DNA of 64,000 bases from Entophlyctis helioformis (lineage: Eukaryota; Chytridiomycota; Chytridiomycetes; Chytridiales; Chytriomycetaceae). The position numbers and the translations under genes were made by a program. The notes under the pieces were generated by a model. That model was given only the letters and a program-made list of their open reading frames with translations, was not told the DNA's origin and did not search any database. The DNA lies in NCBI GenBank assembly GCA_025526915.1, contig JAHLKH010000012.1, forward strand, positions 62,001-126,000, in the 5' to 3' direction. This document shows, one piece after another, positions 43,301 to 55,609 of this stretch (its first letter is position 1; each line of letters begins with the position of its first letter).

Positions 43301-45357
43301 AACGCCGTCTCGACGGAGCAGCGGGTGCGCGTGACACTCTCACCTCGCGTCTCAACGAGCTGCGCGCCAAGTACGAGAACGTTATTGACGATCTGCGTGC
43401 GCAGAAACGCAAGGTGCAGGAGCAGCTGGACGAAACAGAGCATGTGTGCAAGAGGAGCGCGACCGCTTTGAGCAGCGTGCCATGGATGCTGCTGAACGCG
43501 AGCGTGCACTGACGGATGAGGCCAAGGCGCTTGCTCATCGCCTTGGTGAGCGCGAGACGCTTTGGCGCAGTGAGCGCGAGCGGCTCGAACAGGAGCTTGC
43601 ACGTATCCGGGACGAGTCTGTGCAGATCACCGAGCACCTCAAGGCGGACGACGCCAACGGCGTCGTGTCGGCTATCCAGGAGCAGAAGGACAATCTGGAC
43701 GCGTTGTTGCGTGACCGCGAGAGCGAGATTGGGTCGCTGCAGGCCAAGATGCAGGAGTTGTCGTCTGTGCAGGTCGAGACGGTGCAGCGGGAAAAGAACC
43801 TTATGCGCATGCTGACGGAGCGCGATCGCCAGTTGCGCGAGTCGCAGGCACAGCTGCAGGCCATGACGATTCGCATCGACCAGCTGTCGGGCCCTGCCCA
43901 CCGCGACCAGCAGACATCCATGTCCTGGCACCGTCGCCTGCACCCAACGCCACTGCGTCGGCAGCGGCAACAGCTGCTGCAGTCGCTGCGGCCGTGACCG
44001 AGTCGCAGCTGGAAGAGGCGCGACGACAGGCAGAGACACAGATCCGCTTCGAGCGCGACCGTGCCAAACGCCTTGCCCACAAGGTCGAGGATCTCAAGTA
44101 CCGCAACACGCAGCTCAAGAAGCAGATCGAGGCACGTGCGGCGCCTATGCCCTCGTCCATTGACGGCGCGCGCGAGGAGATCGAGGCTCTCCGCACCGAG
44201 CTTGCCAACCTCAAGACGTCCAACGGCGAGGTGCTCGCTGTGCTGCGCGAGACGCTCCTCAACACAGTAGGCCCTGGCGCGATTGATATCCCCGACATCG
44301 AGTCCAACCGCGTGCGCATCAATCTGAGCAAGATGAAGGAACATGCGGATCGCTTATCAAGGAGGTTGTGTACATGCGCGCGCTGACCAACCGGCTTGTG
44401 CTGTGGCGTGCGGATCTCAAGTACCAGAAGCTGTATCTGTCGCTCAAGGTCGAAGATCTGCTTGAAAGGTTTGTTTGACTGCTTGTTTGGGTCGGCCAAC
44501 AGGCGTGATTGCTGACGCACCGGTGCATGCAGCCACAAGACGACGTTATCGTTTATCCACGGTATGGGCGTCACACTGGATCGCCAGGACTCCATGTCCA
44601 ACCTCACGCCGCGCCGCAAGTTTATCCGATGTGTGCACGCCGTGATTGCCATGCAGCGCATGCGCGTGCTGGCCACCAGCTGGCAGCTGTTCCTGCAAGA
44701 CACCAACCGCGTTGGGTTTGAGGACGGGTTCCGCGATTCTGACCGCGATCTGGCTTCAGGCGTCGTCACTGCCGCTGGCGTCTCGCGCGACCATCTTGGT
44801 GCATACGCGGCATCAACGTACCGCCTTGCCACGACATCGAATATGGAGCTGCAGGGCGGCGACCAGGCTCAGAGTCAGGCACAGAGCCATCGCACGGCAG
44901 ACCTTGAACACAAGCTCGCCGCGCTGGAGGATCGTCTCAACGAGGAGATGTACGAGCGACGAGCCGTTGAGCTTGAAAACGAGCGGCTCCTGCGTGCTGT
45001 CAAGTACGATCGCCAACCGCAGAGCGGCCCCTCTCTGCCGCCCGTCGGCCTCGGCTCCTACGCGTCGGACCGCATGTCGCCTGTCGCGGCACCGCTTCCT
45101 CACCCGTCCACTCTGTGTCTGGTGCGCATGAAGACTATGTCATGATGACCCACGCGGCGTATCAGCAGCACCACGGACAGCCAGCGCATCCCCAGCAACA
45201 GCAGCAACGGTATTACCAGGCACCGCCGCAGCTTTTGATTCCCTCTGTGATGCAGGGCGGGCCTGTGTCTGCTGGGCTGAGTGGCGGCATGGCAAACTCT
45301 TCGTGGACTCAGCAGCAACAGCAGCAGCAACAGCAACAGCAGCCGCGTTACCGTTAA
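34335..45357 (+). CDS. giant coiled-coil protein with C-terminal PACT domain (pericentrin/AKAP450-like)
   Basis: The ATG at 34335 gives MSTREQKLAAAKQKLERFQK and a Ser-rich leader. After an intron (about 34884-34957) nearly 3,000 residues of heptad coiled coil follow, rich in Glu, Gln, Ala and Leu. They are broken by a few linkers, for example three SVSPVFG-like repeats near 37,810-37,940. The end is diagnostic. YMRALTNRLVLWRADLKYQK and LYLSLKVEDLLER, then after an intron KFIRCVHAVIAMQRMRVLA, correspond to the PACT domain that anchors pericentrin and AKAP450 to centrosomes. A Gln-rich tail ends at 45357. Chytrids keep centrioles, so a role as centrosome/basal-body scaffold and gamma-tubulin or calmodulin anchor is expected. 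About 17 frame changes occur along the gene. I found each to be consistent with one missing base, so the protein is probably intact, about 3,600 residues. Confidence 0.85.
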
Positions 45358-45531
45358 CTTGTTTTGTGTGATGCAATGAATATCATGTTGAATGACATCA
45401 TCACATATGAGCTCTCTGAGACGCAAAAAGCCAATCAGGCGTCACTGGCAATCAGCGTAAAAGCACGGCAGTCTGCCCCTTCCATCTTCTGCAGAGTTTG
45501 TGCCTTCAAGAGTCAAGACGAGCAAGCAGCA

Positions 45532-47471
45532 ATGGGTGTCACATGCTCATGCCTCGAATCGGTCGACGGACCCGTCGCAAAGGCCGCCCAGTCTATGAGC
45601 CGATGGCGCGATATTGCCAGCAAGTTTGGTCGTCGCAAGACCGCTGCCCCTGCCGCCACCATGCCGTCCGCCTCAACCGATGCTGCCGCGCCATCTGTGC
45701 AGTCGACCGTTCGTGTCGCTTTCAAGGACGACACCATCGAAACTGGCGGCCACGACCTGCCAGCTCGTGCTGCCAAGATCGAGTGCCAAGGGCAGCCGAC
45801 CGCCAGTCTTGATGCAGCTCAGACTGCGACGCGGGCCGTCGTTCTTTATGTGCCCCCCATTTGGCCGTCTCTGTCGATGGACGCCGACGCACCGTCCGAT
45901 GCCAAGCAAGAAGCCTTCACGTGTGCGGTGGATGCCATCTCGCGGCCCGTCATCTCCAACCAGGACTCGTCTCGCACGCTTGACGGCGACATTGCGGCGA
46001 CAGCCATCACGAGCCAATCGCGACAAATGACGGCTACGACGCGTCACGCGAAATGGCCGACATTCCCAGCGCGTGCCTGGCCCCAAACGGCATCGTTGTC
46101 GTCTTCAAGCCGCCGCTCTGGCCGACCCCTCCAACGGCAGTTGCCCCTGCCCATGCTCCTGCTCCTGCTCCTGCTCCTGCCACCACCGCCATCCCAACCA
46201 CGGCACCTGCAACGGTCGCGGTCGCGGTCGCACTCTCGTCTGTGGACGCACCCATACCCACACTCGCCGCACAGGCTGCCGTCCTTGGTCGCAGCGTCGT
46301 CGCCGGATTCGACGCACTTCCCGAGACGCTGCGGTCCGTATTTTCGAGCATGCAGGCAGCCTGACTCGCTTCCTCAACCGCCACCTAACCAACCCGACCG
46401 CATCGGATATCGCGGCGCTCTGGCAAGAGGCGATCGAGACCGACTGGCAGGGAGACCTCGCTCGCATCCCGGATGTCCAGTTTGCTCGGCGGCTGGCCGC
46501 ATGCCAACCACCGCGACTCAAGACGTCTGGATCTCGCGCTCGTCCAGTCTCGCAGCATGCACGAGAGACTGTGCCGTCGTTTCGCACAGGCATGATGTTC
46601 CATGCCAAGACATTGGCGGCCCAGAGAGCAGCACCGGCACGCCGTCAACACTCGAGACCGATTGCCAGGAACTCGAGACGGCCCTCAACGACTACGAGCC
46701 GACGCAAGTGGTCCACTTGATTGGCCACAAGGAGCGCGGCTGCACCACATTGCCATGCGCAACTGCTGGTTCGATCTGCTCGACTTTTCACGCCCGATCG
46801 GTCTTGGGTGGATGGCGATCGAGTCTGGCTGCGCTGGCCTCCTCAAGCACCTGGCCGACAACCACGGCATCAGCCTGCTGCAGTACGGCGGGAAAGCATC
46901 AAGGCTATCGATCTCGCAGCACGATCGGGCTCGGTGGGGTTGTCGAGATGCTGCACGCCGCAGGAAGAGGGATGCTCAGCGGTGGCATTGGAGCGCGCGG
47001 CGGCTCGCAGCGACCTCGACATGGTGTCTGGCTTGTCACCCACCCGACGGAATCTGCACACGACGTGCACTGGATGCAGCACGGCGCAATGGCCACAGCA
47101 CGTCCTCAGTTCCTCCGCCAGCGCCTGAGCCGTGGAGTCTGCCAGACTCGCTGGACGATGCAGCCATGCATCGAACCTCAAGATGCTCCGGCAGCTGCAC
47201 GCAAACGGAGCCAAGTGCTCCTCCCGTGCCATGGACTGGGCGCATACAACTGCAACCTGTCCATCGTCAAGTTCCTGCACTCCGAGCGGCAGGAGGGATG
47301 CACGGTGCGCGCGATCGACGGGGCAGCCGCCCAAGGCCATCTGCACATCGTCAATGGCTGCTTGCCAACCGCCACGAGGGATTCACGATGGCTGCGATCG
47401 CCAACGCAAGCACGCCATACATCAAGGAGCTCCTATCCGCTCGCTCGTCCCTGGCCGCCACGACGACATGA
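45532..47471 (+). CDS. ankyrin-repeat protein, second paralogue
   Basis: The ATG at 45532 opens MGVTCSCLES; Gly2 with Cys5 and Cys7 would suit myristoylation and palmitoylation, though this is only a pattern. A long Thr/Ala/Pro-rich region follows. The conserved module is FEHAGSLTRFLNRHL, ETDWQGDLARIPDVQ, QSRSMHERLCRRF and MRNCWFDLLDFSRPIGLGWM, each with a match in the gene at 13.1-14.7 kb. Degenerate ankyrin repeats (for example EGCTVRAIDGAAAQGHLHIV) continue to the end, ANASTPYIKELLSARSS. At least six frame changes are needed, more than in the first copy, so it may be partly decayed or badly sequenced. Confidence 0.65.
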
Positions 47472-47639
47472 TTCGCCAGGTGGCGGATCAGTGCACGCAT
47501 GCCTTGAGGCTGCTGGCAGTGTTGGGGCCGGCCACGCTTGATGGGGATTGGTGTCCAAGGAGAATGCTCAAGCGCAAGCAAAGCCATGCAGCATCTGCAA
47601 TGAATCTTCAATATCGTGAGACTTCACTCCAAGAAGAAA

Positions 47640-49500
47640 ATGTTCAGCGAGGTGGCCATCTCGACGTCGGCCAAGGACTCTGGCATCCACATCTGGGACA
47701 TCCGCAACGGAGCGCTGCTCTCGTCGCTCAAGGGAAACTCAAGCGCAGTCAACAGCACGGCTCTTGTGCCAGCATATGCCGGCCTCTACACACCCGCACC
47801 GCCAAGTTCATCTGCGAATGCAGCCAACAACAACAGCAACAACAGCAACAACAACAACAACAGCTCGGCGCTTGGTGCTGGCTTTGGGCTGTCGGGCATC
47901 AGCAGCAGCAACAGCAACAGCAATGGAGGCAATGCAGCGTCGTCGGCTACCGCAGCGAACCTGGCTACTGGATGGCTGCTGCCGTCGCTCATCCTCAGCG
48001 CACAGAACGACCGTGCTGCGCTGCATGCATGGTCCTTTGCCAAGGCTCAGCCTGTTGGCAAGTTTGTTGTGCCGGAGCGTCTGTCGTGCGTCGTCGTGTC
48101 CAACTCTGGCCGCTTCTGTGCCGCAGGCGGTGTCTCTGGACGGCTGTACCTGTGGGAGGTAGGCGTCCTCGGGTGCTCGTGTGCCAGCGTGTGATCGGCA
48201 CGGGCTCTAACTGGCTGGCCTGAGCAGATTGCGACCGGCGACCTGCTGCGCATGTTCGATGCCCACTACAAGTCGCCCAAGATCATTCGCTTCACGACGG
48301 ACGATGTGTGGCTTGTGACGGCCGGCGAGGATGCCATGATCCACGTGTGGTCCGTGCTTGACGTGCTCGATGAGTCGATCGACCACCAGGAGTTGCCCCA
48401 AAGATGCGCACTCTCAAGGGCCACACGCTGCCCGTCACCGATCTGGTCTGTGGCATGTCGCTCCAGCACCATTCTCGCTGCTTTTCCGTCTCTCTCGACA
48501 AGACATGCAAGGTCTGTTTGACTGCAGGTTGCTTTGCTGGTGCCATCAACTCAGAGTCGACACTGATGAGTATTCATGAATCCTTGCATGGCGCATCAGG
48601 TTTGGGATCTGGCGACTGGCACACCTCTGCTGACGGTTCTGTTCCCGCGTCCCTTGACATGTCTGCAAGTGAACGTGCTCGAGACTGTGATCTATGTTGG
48701 CTGCTCAGACGGCACGACGCGCGCCGTAGACATGTACCGCGCACACGACGGCAGTCTGCATGCCATCAACGAAGGCGATGTGCATGATGCTGGCACTGAG
48801 CCCCGCATCTTCCGCGGACACACGTGCGTCTCATGCTTCACCCACGAATCTGTCGCGGACTTGCCAATCACTCAGAAGCACTCACAAATGCCGTCTCTTT
48901 GCACAGTGCCGCTGTCACGTGTCTGTCGCTCTCAATGGACGAGTCGCACCTTGTTTCTGGATCTGAAGACGGCGACTGCATTGTCTGGGATGCCAGCACC
49001 CGCCAGCCGCTTCGCACATTCAAGGGCCACAAGGGTACGCTGTGTGGTTTGCAGACTCGTGTTTCATGAACTGATGGTGACTCTCCATGACAGATCCCGT
49101 GACAAGCGTCAAGGTCATCCTGAAGCCTTCTGCAGTGGGCAATCCCGATGTACAGACGCGTGTGGCCATCGAGCCCTTCAAGCGGTTCCCTGCGCCGCGC
49201 AGAGACATTACGACAGCAGACGGGGAGGTGAACGGCGATGCCGCATGGAACGTCAGCGTGCTCCCGACCCAAGGCCGTGACCGTCTGAACGACCAGATCG
49301 ACGACGTGCCGTTTGCCGATGCTGCGCAGATCTTTGCTGGAATCTCTGCCGGCATGGTGGGTGCGGCCAAGGCCGGCGAGTCGCACGAGGACGAGGTGAA
49401 TGCCCTCCATGCCCGCATTGCGCTTTTGGAGAAGCACAACAGCGAGCTGCGGCAGCTCAACGACGAGCTGTTCAACTCGGTCCGGGATGCTTCCAAATGA
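47640..49500 (+). CDS. IPI3: WDR18/Ipi3-like WD40 protein of the Rix1 complex
   Basis: The start MFSEVAISTSAKDSGIHIWD is a first WD blade. A long Asn/Ser-rich insert (about 47,800-47,990) interrupts that blade. The following blades are SCVVVSNSGRFCAAGGVSGR with LYLWE, FTTDDVWLVTAGEDAMIHVW, MRTLKGHTLPVTDLVCG, TCLSLSMDESHLVSGSEDGD and ASTRQPLRTFKGHK. A C-terminal coiled coil, ALHARIALLEKHNSELRQLN, follows. The order, and the end with a Leu-zipper-like helix, match WDR18/Ipi3. In yeast Ipi3 works with Rix1/Ipi1 in ITS2 removal and maturation of pre-60S particles. About five introns. Frame breaks near 48,400 and 48,480. Confidence 0.85.
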
Positions 49501-49529
49501 ACGTTTTTCCGTTACATTGTGCATCCGTC

Positions 49530-51449
49530 ATGGCCGACAGCGGGATTCCGACCGAGCGAGACCTGGAGACGTACCTGCGCCGACTCAAGCTGGTAAGCCG
49601 CGATGCAGAGCGAGCGAGCGGCAATGGTGTCACTCGGCGGCCACGCCTTGCTCGAGGCAGAGTGCTCACACATGCACAACCAACGCTCAGGCTCGCACGC
49701 AGCTTGAGGAAACTGCGCAGGTCTGGACCAAGCAGAGCAAGGATCTCAACAGCCTCAAGGACATGCTCGACTCGTCGGCTCCAGCTACCGCAAGTCTGTC
49801 ATGGCAAGTGAGCCTGCCACCAGATGCAGTGATGGCTGTCGGGCCTGCTGTGGCTTGCCCTGTGGACCGCTGCATGGGCTGACCAGCGACTCTTTTTTCT
49901 GTTGTGCAGGTCCCAATCGGCACGGGCAACCTTGCGTTCATGCCTGGCGAGCTGTACCACACCAACGAAGTCATGGTGTCGCTCGGTGCCAACTGGTTCG
50001 CAGAAACCAGCCTTGTCAATGCTCGCCGCATCATGCAAGACCGTCTCAAGTGTATGTCTGCCTGATCGCTCCTGTCTGCATGCCGTTTCGTGACTGGCTT
50101 ACATGCAGTTGCAGATGCCGAAGAGCAGATCGAGGCTGGCCAGCTGGCGCTCAAGGATCTTGAGCTCCGCGAGCAGATGATGAGCGGTGCGATTCCTGGC
50201 CATGATCTCGACAAGGAGGGCGACGAGGTCAACGAGGAGGGTCTCAAGTTTGTCGAGATCACCGAAGAGTACGACGAGGAAGCCGCAAAGCAAGCCAAGC
50301 AGCTCGCTCATCGCAAGGTGCATTTCGAAGATGAGCAAGAGCAAGAGCAAGAGTCGCAGCCCGAGCCTGCCGTAGACAACAGCGAGCATCTGGGCGACTT
50401 TGAGCGATCGCTGCTTGAAAAGATCCGCCGCTTAGAGCTGGAGGAGGACAACGAGAACAGTGACGACGATGAGATCCGAGTCGACGAAGACGACATTGCG
50501 GACACCAACGACGACGACGACGACATTGTGGACAGCGACGACGAGGATGGGAGGTCGAGGTTGATCTCACGCCGCAGATCCAGCAGCTTCGCAAGACATA
50601 TCACCAACAGCATCACGAGCAGCTCGAGGCCAAACGGACGTCTTTGAGGCTTGAGCTTGAGAGGCAAGAAAAAGAGTACCAGCAACAGCCAGCAGCACAC
50701 AACAGAAAGCCAAGCCACAGGACGCACAGCCGAAGCAGGACGACAGCAAGCCGCACCGCCACTCGCGCCAGCACCTGTCAAGGCGACGGTCGTGGAGCGG
50801 AGCTTTGACGACCATCCGGAAAGCGAGCACGACGAAGACTCGAGCGATACGGATATCGATGATCTCATGATGGGACCACAAGTGTCTGTCGCATACCACC
50901 GCAAGCGCCAGCAGTTCCTCTCGGCCGGTCTGCTGCGTCCAGCAGTTGGCCACGGCAAGGACGAGGAGTACGAAGAGTACGAAGAAGACGAGAACGAAGC
51001 CGAGGACGAGGCTGGCGCTTTGCCCACCAGGCTCGAGTCTGTCATTGCAAGCACGTCGCTTGCCACTGCCAAGCCCATTGCGAAACCCATCATCAAGCCT
51101 GGCGGCAAGCCGATCGCAACACCAGCCATGACGCAGGCCGTCAAGTCGGCCGCCACACCTATTGCTGTGCCGCTGAACAAGCCTGTTGGAGTCCCATCGG
51201 CAAGCCCATCGGCAGACCAATCATCAAGCCGGCTGAATCTGCGGCACAGCGCGTCGCAGAAGCCGTGGCCTCTCAAGCACAAGAGGACAACGCGCCGTCA
51301 GGAGACCAAGGTGCACCAGTAAGTGGCCTCTATCAGCCATCCATCCCTTTGCTGTCCAGATACTGAGCATGTGCAAACGTCTTGTTCATATCCAGTCTGC
51401 AGCCGTGAGAGTGTCTCGATTCAAGCAGCAGATGCAGCAGCGCCGGTAA
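49530..51449 (+). CDS. URI1: URI1/Bud27-like unconventional prefoldin
   Basis: The gene begins 30 bases after the WDR18 stop. Exon 1 is MADSGIPTERDLETYLRRLK; later exons give QLEETAQVWTKQSKDLNSLK, then VPIGTGNLAFMPGELYHTNE and VMVSLGANWFAETS, the beta-hairpin core of an alpha-class prefoldin as in URI. An acidic stretch with DDDDDIVDSDDED follows, and repeats of KPI and IGKPIGRP. The protein ends in a separate exon (about 51,396-51,449): AAVRVSRFKQQMQQRR, the conserved SRFK tail of URI proteins. URI/Bud27 binds RPB5 and helps assemble RNA polymerases. A donor GTAAGT at about 51,319 precedes the last exon. Frame changes near 50,550 and 51,190 fit a lost base. Confidence 0.85.
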
Positions 51450-51839
51450 GAGACCGTGCACCGCACCGCACAACAATGCCCACCACTGTTTTATTCTTTA
51501 GGCAATCTGCATACGGACAAATGAAAAGCAATGAGCTCGGCATGGTGTACACGGCATGTATCCTCAATCTGTCGAGGCGAGCGTGCGAGTGAGCAAGCGT
51601 CAGTCGGCATCCAGTGCTCGCCAGAGCATGCGTGTCACGCACCATGAACAACATCGTACGACATGGTCGCAGGCGGTGCACTCGCGTCTGTGGAGTGCGG
51701 CCGCGAGAATTGGCGGGGCGATGACAGCATGGTGCCAGGTCGGCAGCCGGCTGCGACACCACGCCAATCAGTTTCGGCCGCGACCCAGCCTCTGCCTGTC
51801 CGACGGGCATCTCATAGTACGGCGGATGCACCGGCGTCG
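51450..51839. other. convergent intergenic region
   Basis: The stop of URI1 and the stop of the first prominin-like gene face each other across 390 bases. The stretch must hold both 3' untranslated regions. I see no other element. Confidence 0.4.
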
Positions 51840-54800
51840 TCATGGTGGCTGGTACGGCTCGTACGGCGGCATGGGCGAGTCAAGAGCCGGCGACATGGCC
51901 TCGCGTGTGCCCATGACCTGCTGGGCAGGCGGCTGGTCGGCCTTGTCGCCTTTCTTGCCCTTGCCGGGTTTGCCGTCACTGTCGTTAGCCATGTCTGTGG
52001 CTGGTCGGCCAGCCGCCGACGAGCGCACCGATGTGCGCAGTTGCACGGGGAAGTACGCGTTGGCGACCGATATGACGATGGGGATGGACACGAGCGACGC
52101 GACTGCCAGCACCGTTACGAGAACCAGAACCCGTCAAACGATGTTCTGTGTGTGTTGTGTGTGTATGCGCAGTGTGAGTCGGCGTGACAGGGATTCTGAT
52201 AGACTTTTCGATGGTTGTGATGGGCCGACTTACAAGAGACCGCCGCATACGCCGTCTTGGATCGAGTAGACGGCCTCCGCCACCGCGTAGCAGGGGAATG
52301 ACGCCATGACATAGTCCTGCGAAGTGACCGGTGAAGTCAATCATGTTCTGCTTGATGACTGGTATAGCGAGCGTGAGCTGTATCCATCATGCAAGTCAAC
52401 GCTGGTGTGTCAGCTCGCTGTGCCGTGAGATGCTGGCCAGCCATGACTGATGCAACCCACATTCTGAGTCGCGTTGCCAGCAAATTCAGTCAGTGCTCTG
52501 CCAGTGCTGTTGTAGAGCACAGGCAAACTCGCTGCATGGACCTATCGGCATTCGATCGCATTAGCAAAAGTCAGCCACCGCCAACTGTCTTAAGAGGTGT
52601 TTGCTAGAAGCCATATGCGAGCACGCACTCACCATGAGAGTGTGGGTGGTCGCGTTGATGGAGATGATCTGCGATTTGATGGTGCGCAGCTTGGCGTCGA
52701 GCTGGTCGAGGTAGCCGGCATTGCTGTTGATGAGCGCGATATCCGCAGACACGGCATCCAGAATGACAATCAGAGCAGCATTGGCTTCTTGGTAAGTCGC
52801 TAGACTCGGCGATCCGCCGCCAGTGACGTCCATGTAAACAGCCATTTGTCCCTGGTTGTTGTTGGACGACGTCGCCGTTGATCTAAAGGACGTCACGCTG
52901 GATTGCAGTGTGGTGAGCTGGGGTGCAAGTTTGGGATCGTTGTCGTGAGTGCAGTGTCAATCGTCGTGAGGTCAAAGCCGTTCAAGTCGACCGACGTCAC
53001 GCTGCTGATCTTGTTCTGAGGCGAATCCGACAGCTCGATGGATTCGCTGTGTGCATCAGGCATCGTTGGTAAGCATGGGGTGCTTGCATGTGTGCACAAA
53101 TGACGACGCTTACCTGACATCCCAGCCAGACGTCACTGATGAAAAGTAAACGAGTCGATCTGCGATTTGGCTTGCTTGGTGATGTTGACCACGCCAGCAT
53201 CAAGCAATCCGGCTTGCGTGACAGCCGTCAGAATGGACACGTTCTGGTAGCACAGCTCAACCGTCTTGAATCCCTTGGCATCGAGTCACCCATGGATCCC
53301 GTGAATGCCGACGAGATGTACACAGGATTACCATCAAACACGACCGTGCACACTGTAGAGACCAGGAAATCGCCTCGCAGGGTCAGCCATCCATCTCCCG
53401 CGTAGGGGTCTCATTCATAGTGTGAACGCACGGTCGCCCATGATCACCGTGACAACCAGCATGACGATTGCTATAAGATGCAGAAGAATATAGTACGGCG
53501 AGCAGCAGAGGTTGATGCTATAAAGCATGGCATCATGGTCAGTCGTTGGCGCACAAAGCCGATTGCCAGACACGGCGACTCTCACCCCTTGATGGCGCGA
53601 GGGGCTTTGCACGACATGGCGATGCCCATCATTATCAGAATAAGGATGTAAAGGCCAGCAAAGCCAGACTGTCCAATCGTTCTGTCGTACAAGCGTGTCA
53701 GTCAACCGATGCTTTGCATACATGAGAGCGCTGGTAAAGAGGGTCGGCACCCATACCTGAAAAAGTCATAGGTTGTTGCCGTTGTCAGGTACGACGACAG
53801 GCTGTCGCGCATAGACTGGATCTGCTTTGATCCGTCGTCCAGCACCTTGTCGAACTGGCCCACAATGTCTTTGCGTGCATTCTCGAGCATGGGCACGCCG
53901 TTCCCTTGAAAGCTACAATACAACCACGTCTGGCTGGTTAGCGGTCATGGACATGCAATTGCTGCTGTTTTGCTTCCAATGGTCGAGAAACGTACCTCTG
54001 ATCCCTCACGGACAAGCTCGGCAGCAGTGGACGAAACAGCAGCCGCACGGTTGCGCACTTCGACAGCAAAGACGGTGAGGTTAGGTGCGGTCTGGATGCT
54101 TGTGAGCACGGTCAGCGAGTCGGGGCTGTTGGACGTCTGCGTGTTGAGTGATGTGGTTGTCGATCCGATGCTGCCAGCGGACGGGCCTTGGCCACTCTTG
54201 ACGTTCCACGAGTACGGGGCGGATATGGCGTGCGGTGAGGATAGGCCGTTGACGTTGGACACGATTCTGTTGGAGGCTGTTCAGATCCAGGACACACGGC
54301 CATGCTGCGAGTCAGCGGTTGAAGCCACGCGAACAGTCTCCAGCGCGGCATGGAGCAAGACAGACCTGCTTGGATGTTGGCCATGATGCCAGGGCGAGGA
54401 TGCGATTGTCGTCTGCGTGGTTGGCATCGTCGACGAGCAGCTCCATCGAGGTCTGCGTCAATTCCAGCCCACCGCAGATCAATCAGACTCGGAACCACGC
54501 TCGTGTCAAGGACGCAAAGTCGACAGAGTTCACCACAGCATCGACGGTCGAGTTGACCAGGCCCTTGATGTCGGTGAAGACCTGGTTGACCACGGGCGTG
54601 ACCCGGAGAGTGAGAGTGCGCGCGCCGTCCAGGCTCGATATCGACCGTGTTTTGAACGTCTGGATGGTCGTGGTGACAAAGAAGCTTGCAAAAACAGCAC
54701 CGACAACCGCAACGCTGTGCATGGAAAGTCCGCCATGATACGACACGACACGACACAACACGACACGCCACATCACGACACGACACGCCACGCCACATCA

Positions 54801-55349
54801 GTGTCAGTCGCGCGGCACATTTGACCAATACGCGTCACGGCCAGCAACTCACATGACCGCAAGGAACAGGACAGCCAGGCTCGCCGTGCAGCAGATCTTG
54901 CTGCCCAGCTTGACGGGCCTGGCTCGACGGCGGTTGATGCACGTGCGGCAACACAGCAGGCAGCAGTAGTTGCAGCCGACCAACAGCATCATAAACACAA
55001 GCGACAAGATAATCAGGCCGACCAGAATCGCAAACGGCTGTCGTCCATTCCACCACATCGCAAGGCACATGAGTGAAATGCCGACACGTACTCATCCAGC
55101 AGGCGACCAGAGCAGACTCACGAGGTAGTAGCCCATATAGTTTGACAAGCTGATGCGAGCTACGTTTAGATCCGGCGGCAGCGGCACATGCCGGTACGAA
55201 GTGCGAAGCGCCACGCGGATGCCTCTGGCGATGCCGGCCCACAGGGAAAGCGGGAACCCAGGCGTCGTGTACTGGAACACGGCAGTCGTGTTCGCCGCGC
55301 GTTTCGCGAGGTGAATCAGGGACAGCGAGATGGTGTCGCCGTCAAACAT
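51840..55349 (-). CDS. prominin-like five-pass membrane glycoprotein 1
   Basis: The ATG at 55349 opens MFDGDTISLSLIHLAKRAAN. A first membrane helix at about 55,070-54,990, LIILSLVFMMLLVGCNYCCL, runs into LCCRTCINRRRARPVK, a Cys-rich turn like that after TM1 in prominins. A second helix (AVVGAVFASFFVTTTIQTF) is followed by a long lumenal loop with Asn-rich, Thr-rich helices (about 54,650-53,760). Then come two close helices (about 53,690-53,620 and 53,530-53,410), a second loop with NVADxx-type helices, and a last helix DGFWFSVTVLAVASLVSIPI. The Lys/Pro-rich tail stops at 51840. This topology and the final FWF helix are those of prominin/CD133. About ten introns. Role likely in membrane curvature or protrusions; unproven here. 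Confidence 0.6.
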
Positions 55350-55609
55350 GGCGGTTGGCTGTCGTGGTGCGCAAGTGACGGACGACGAGACGACTGGGTG
55401 CGACTGGGAGTTCAGCCGAGCGCAAGTGGGCACGCTGGATGGTTCTCTGTTTGCCAGATGCAGGTCAAGGATGGCTGTAAAGGCTGATCTGGCTAGAATC
55501 CCGCAAGACCCCTCTGTAAAGAGCGCGACCACATGACGTCACCCAACTCGATTTATTGTGCGTTTTGAATCCTTTGCGAGCACAATTTCCTATTCCTTGC
55601 CGTCTCCAC

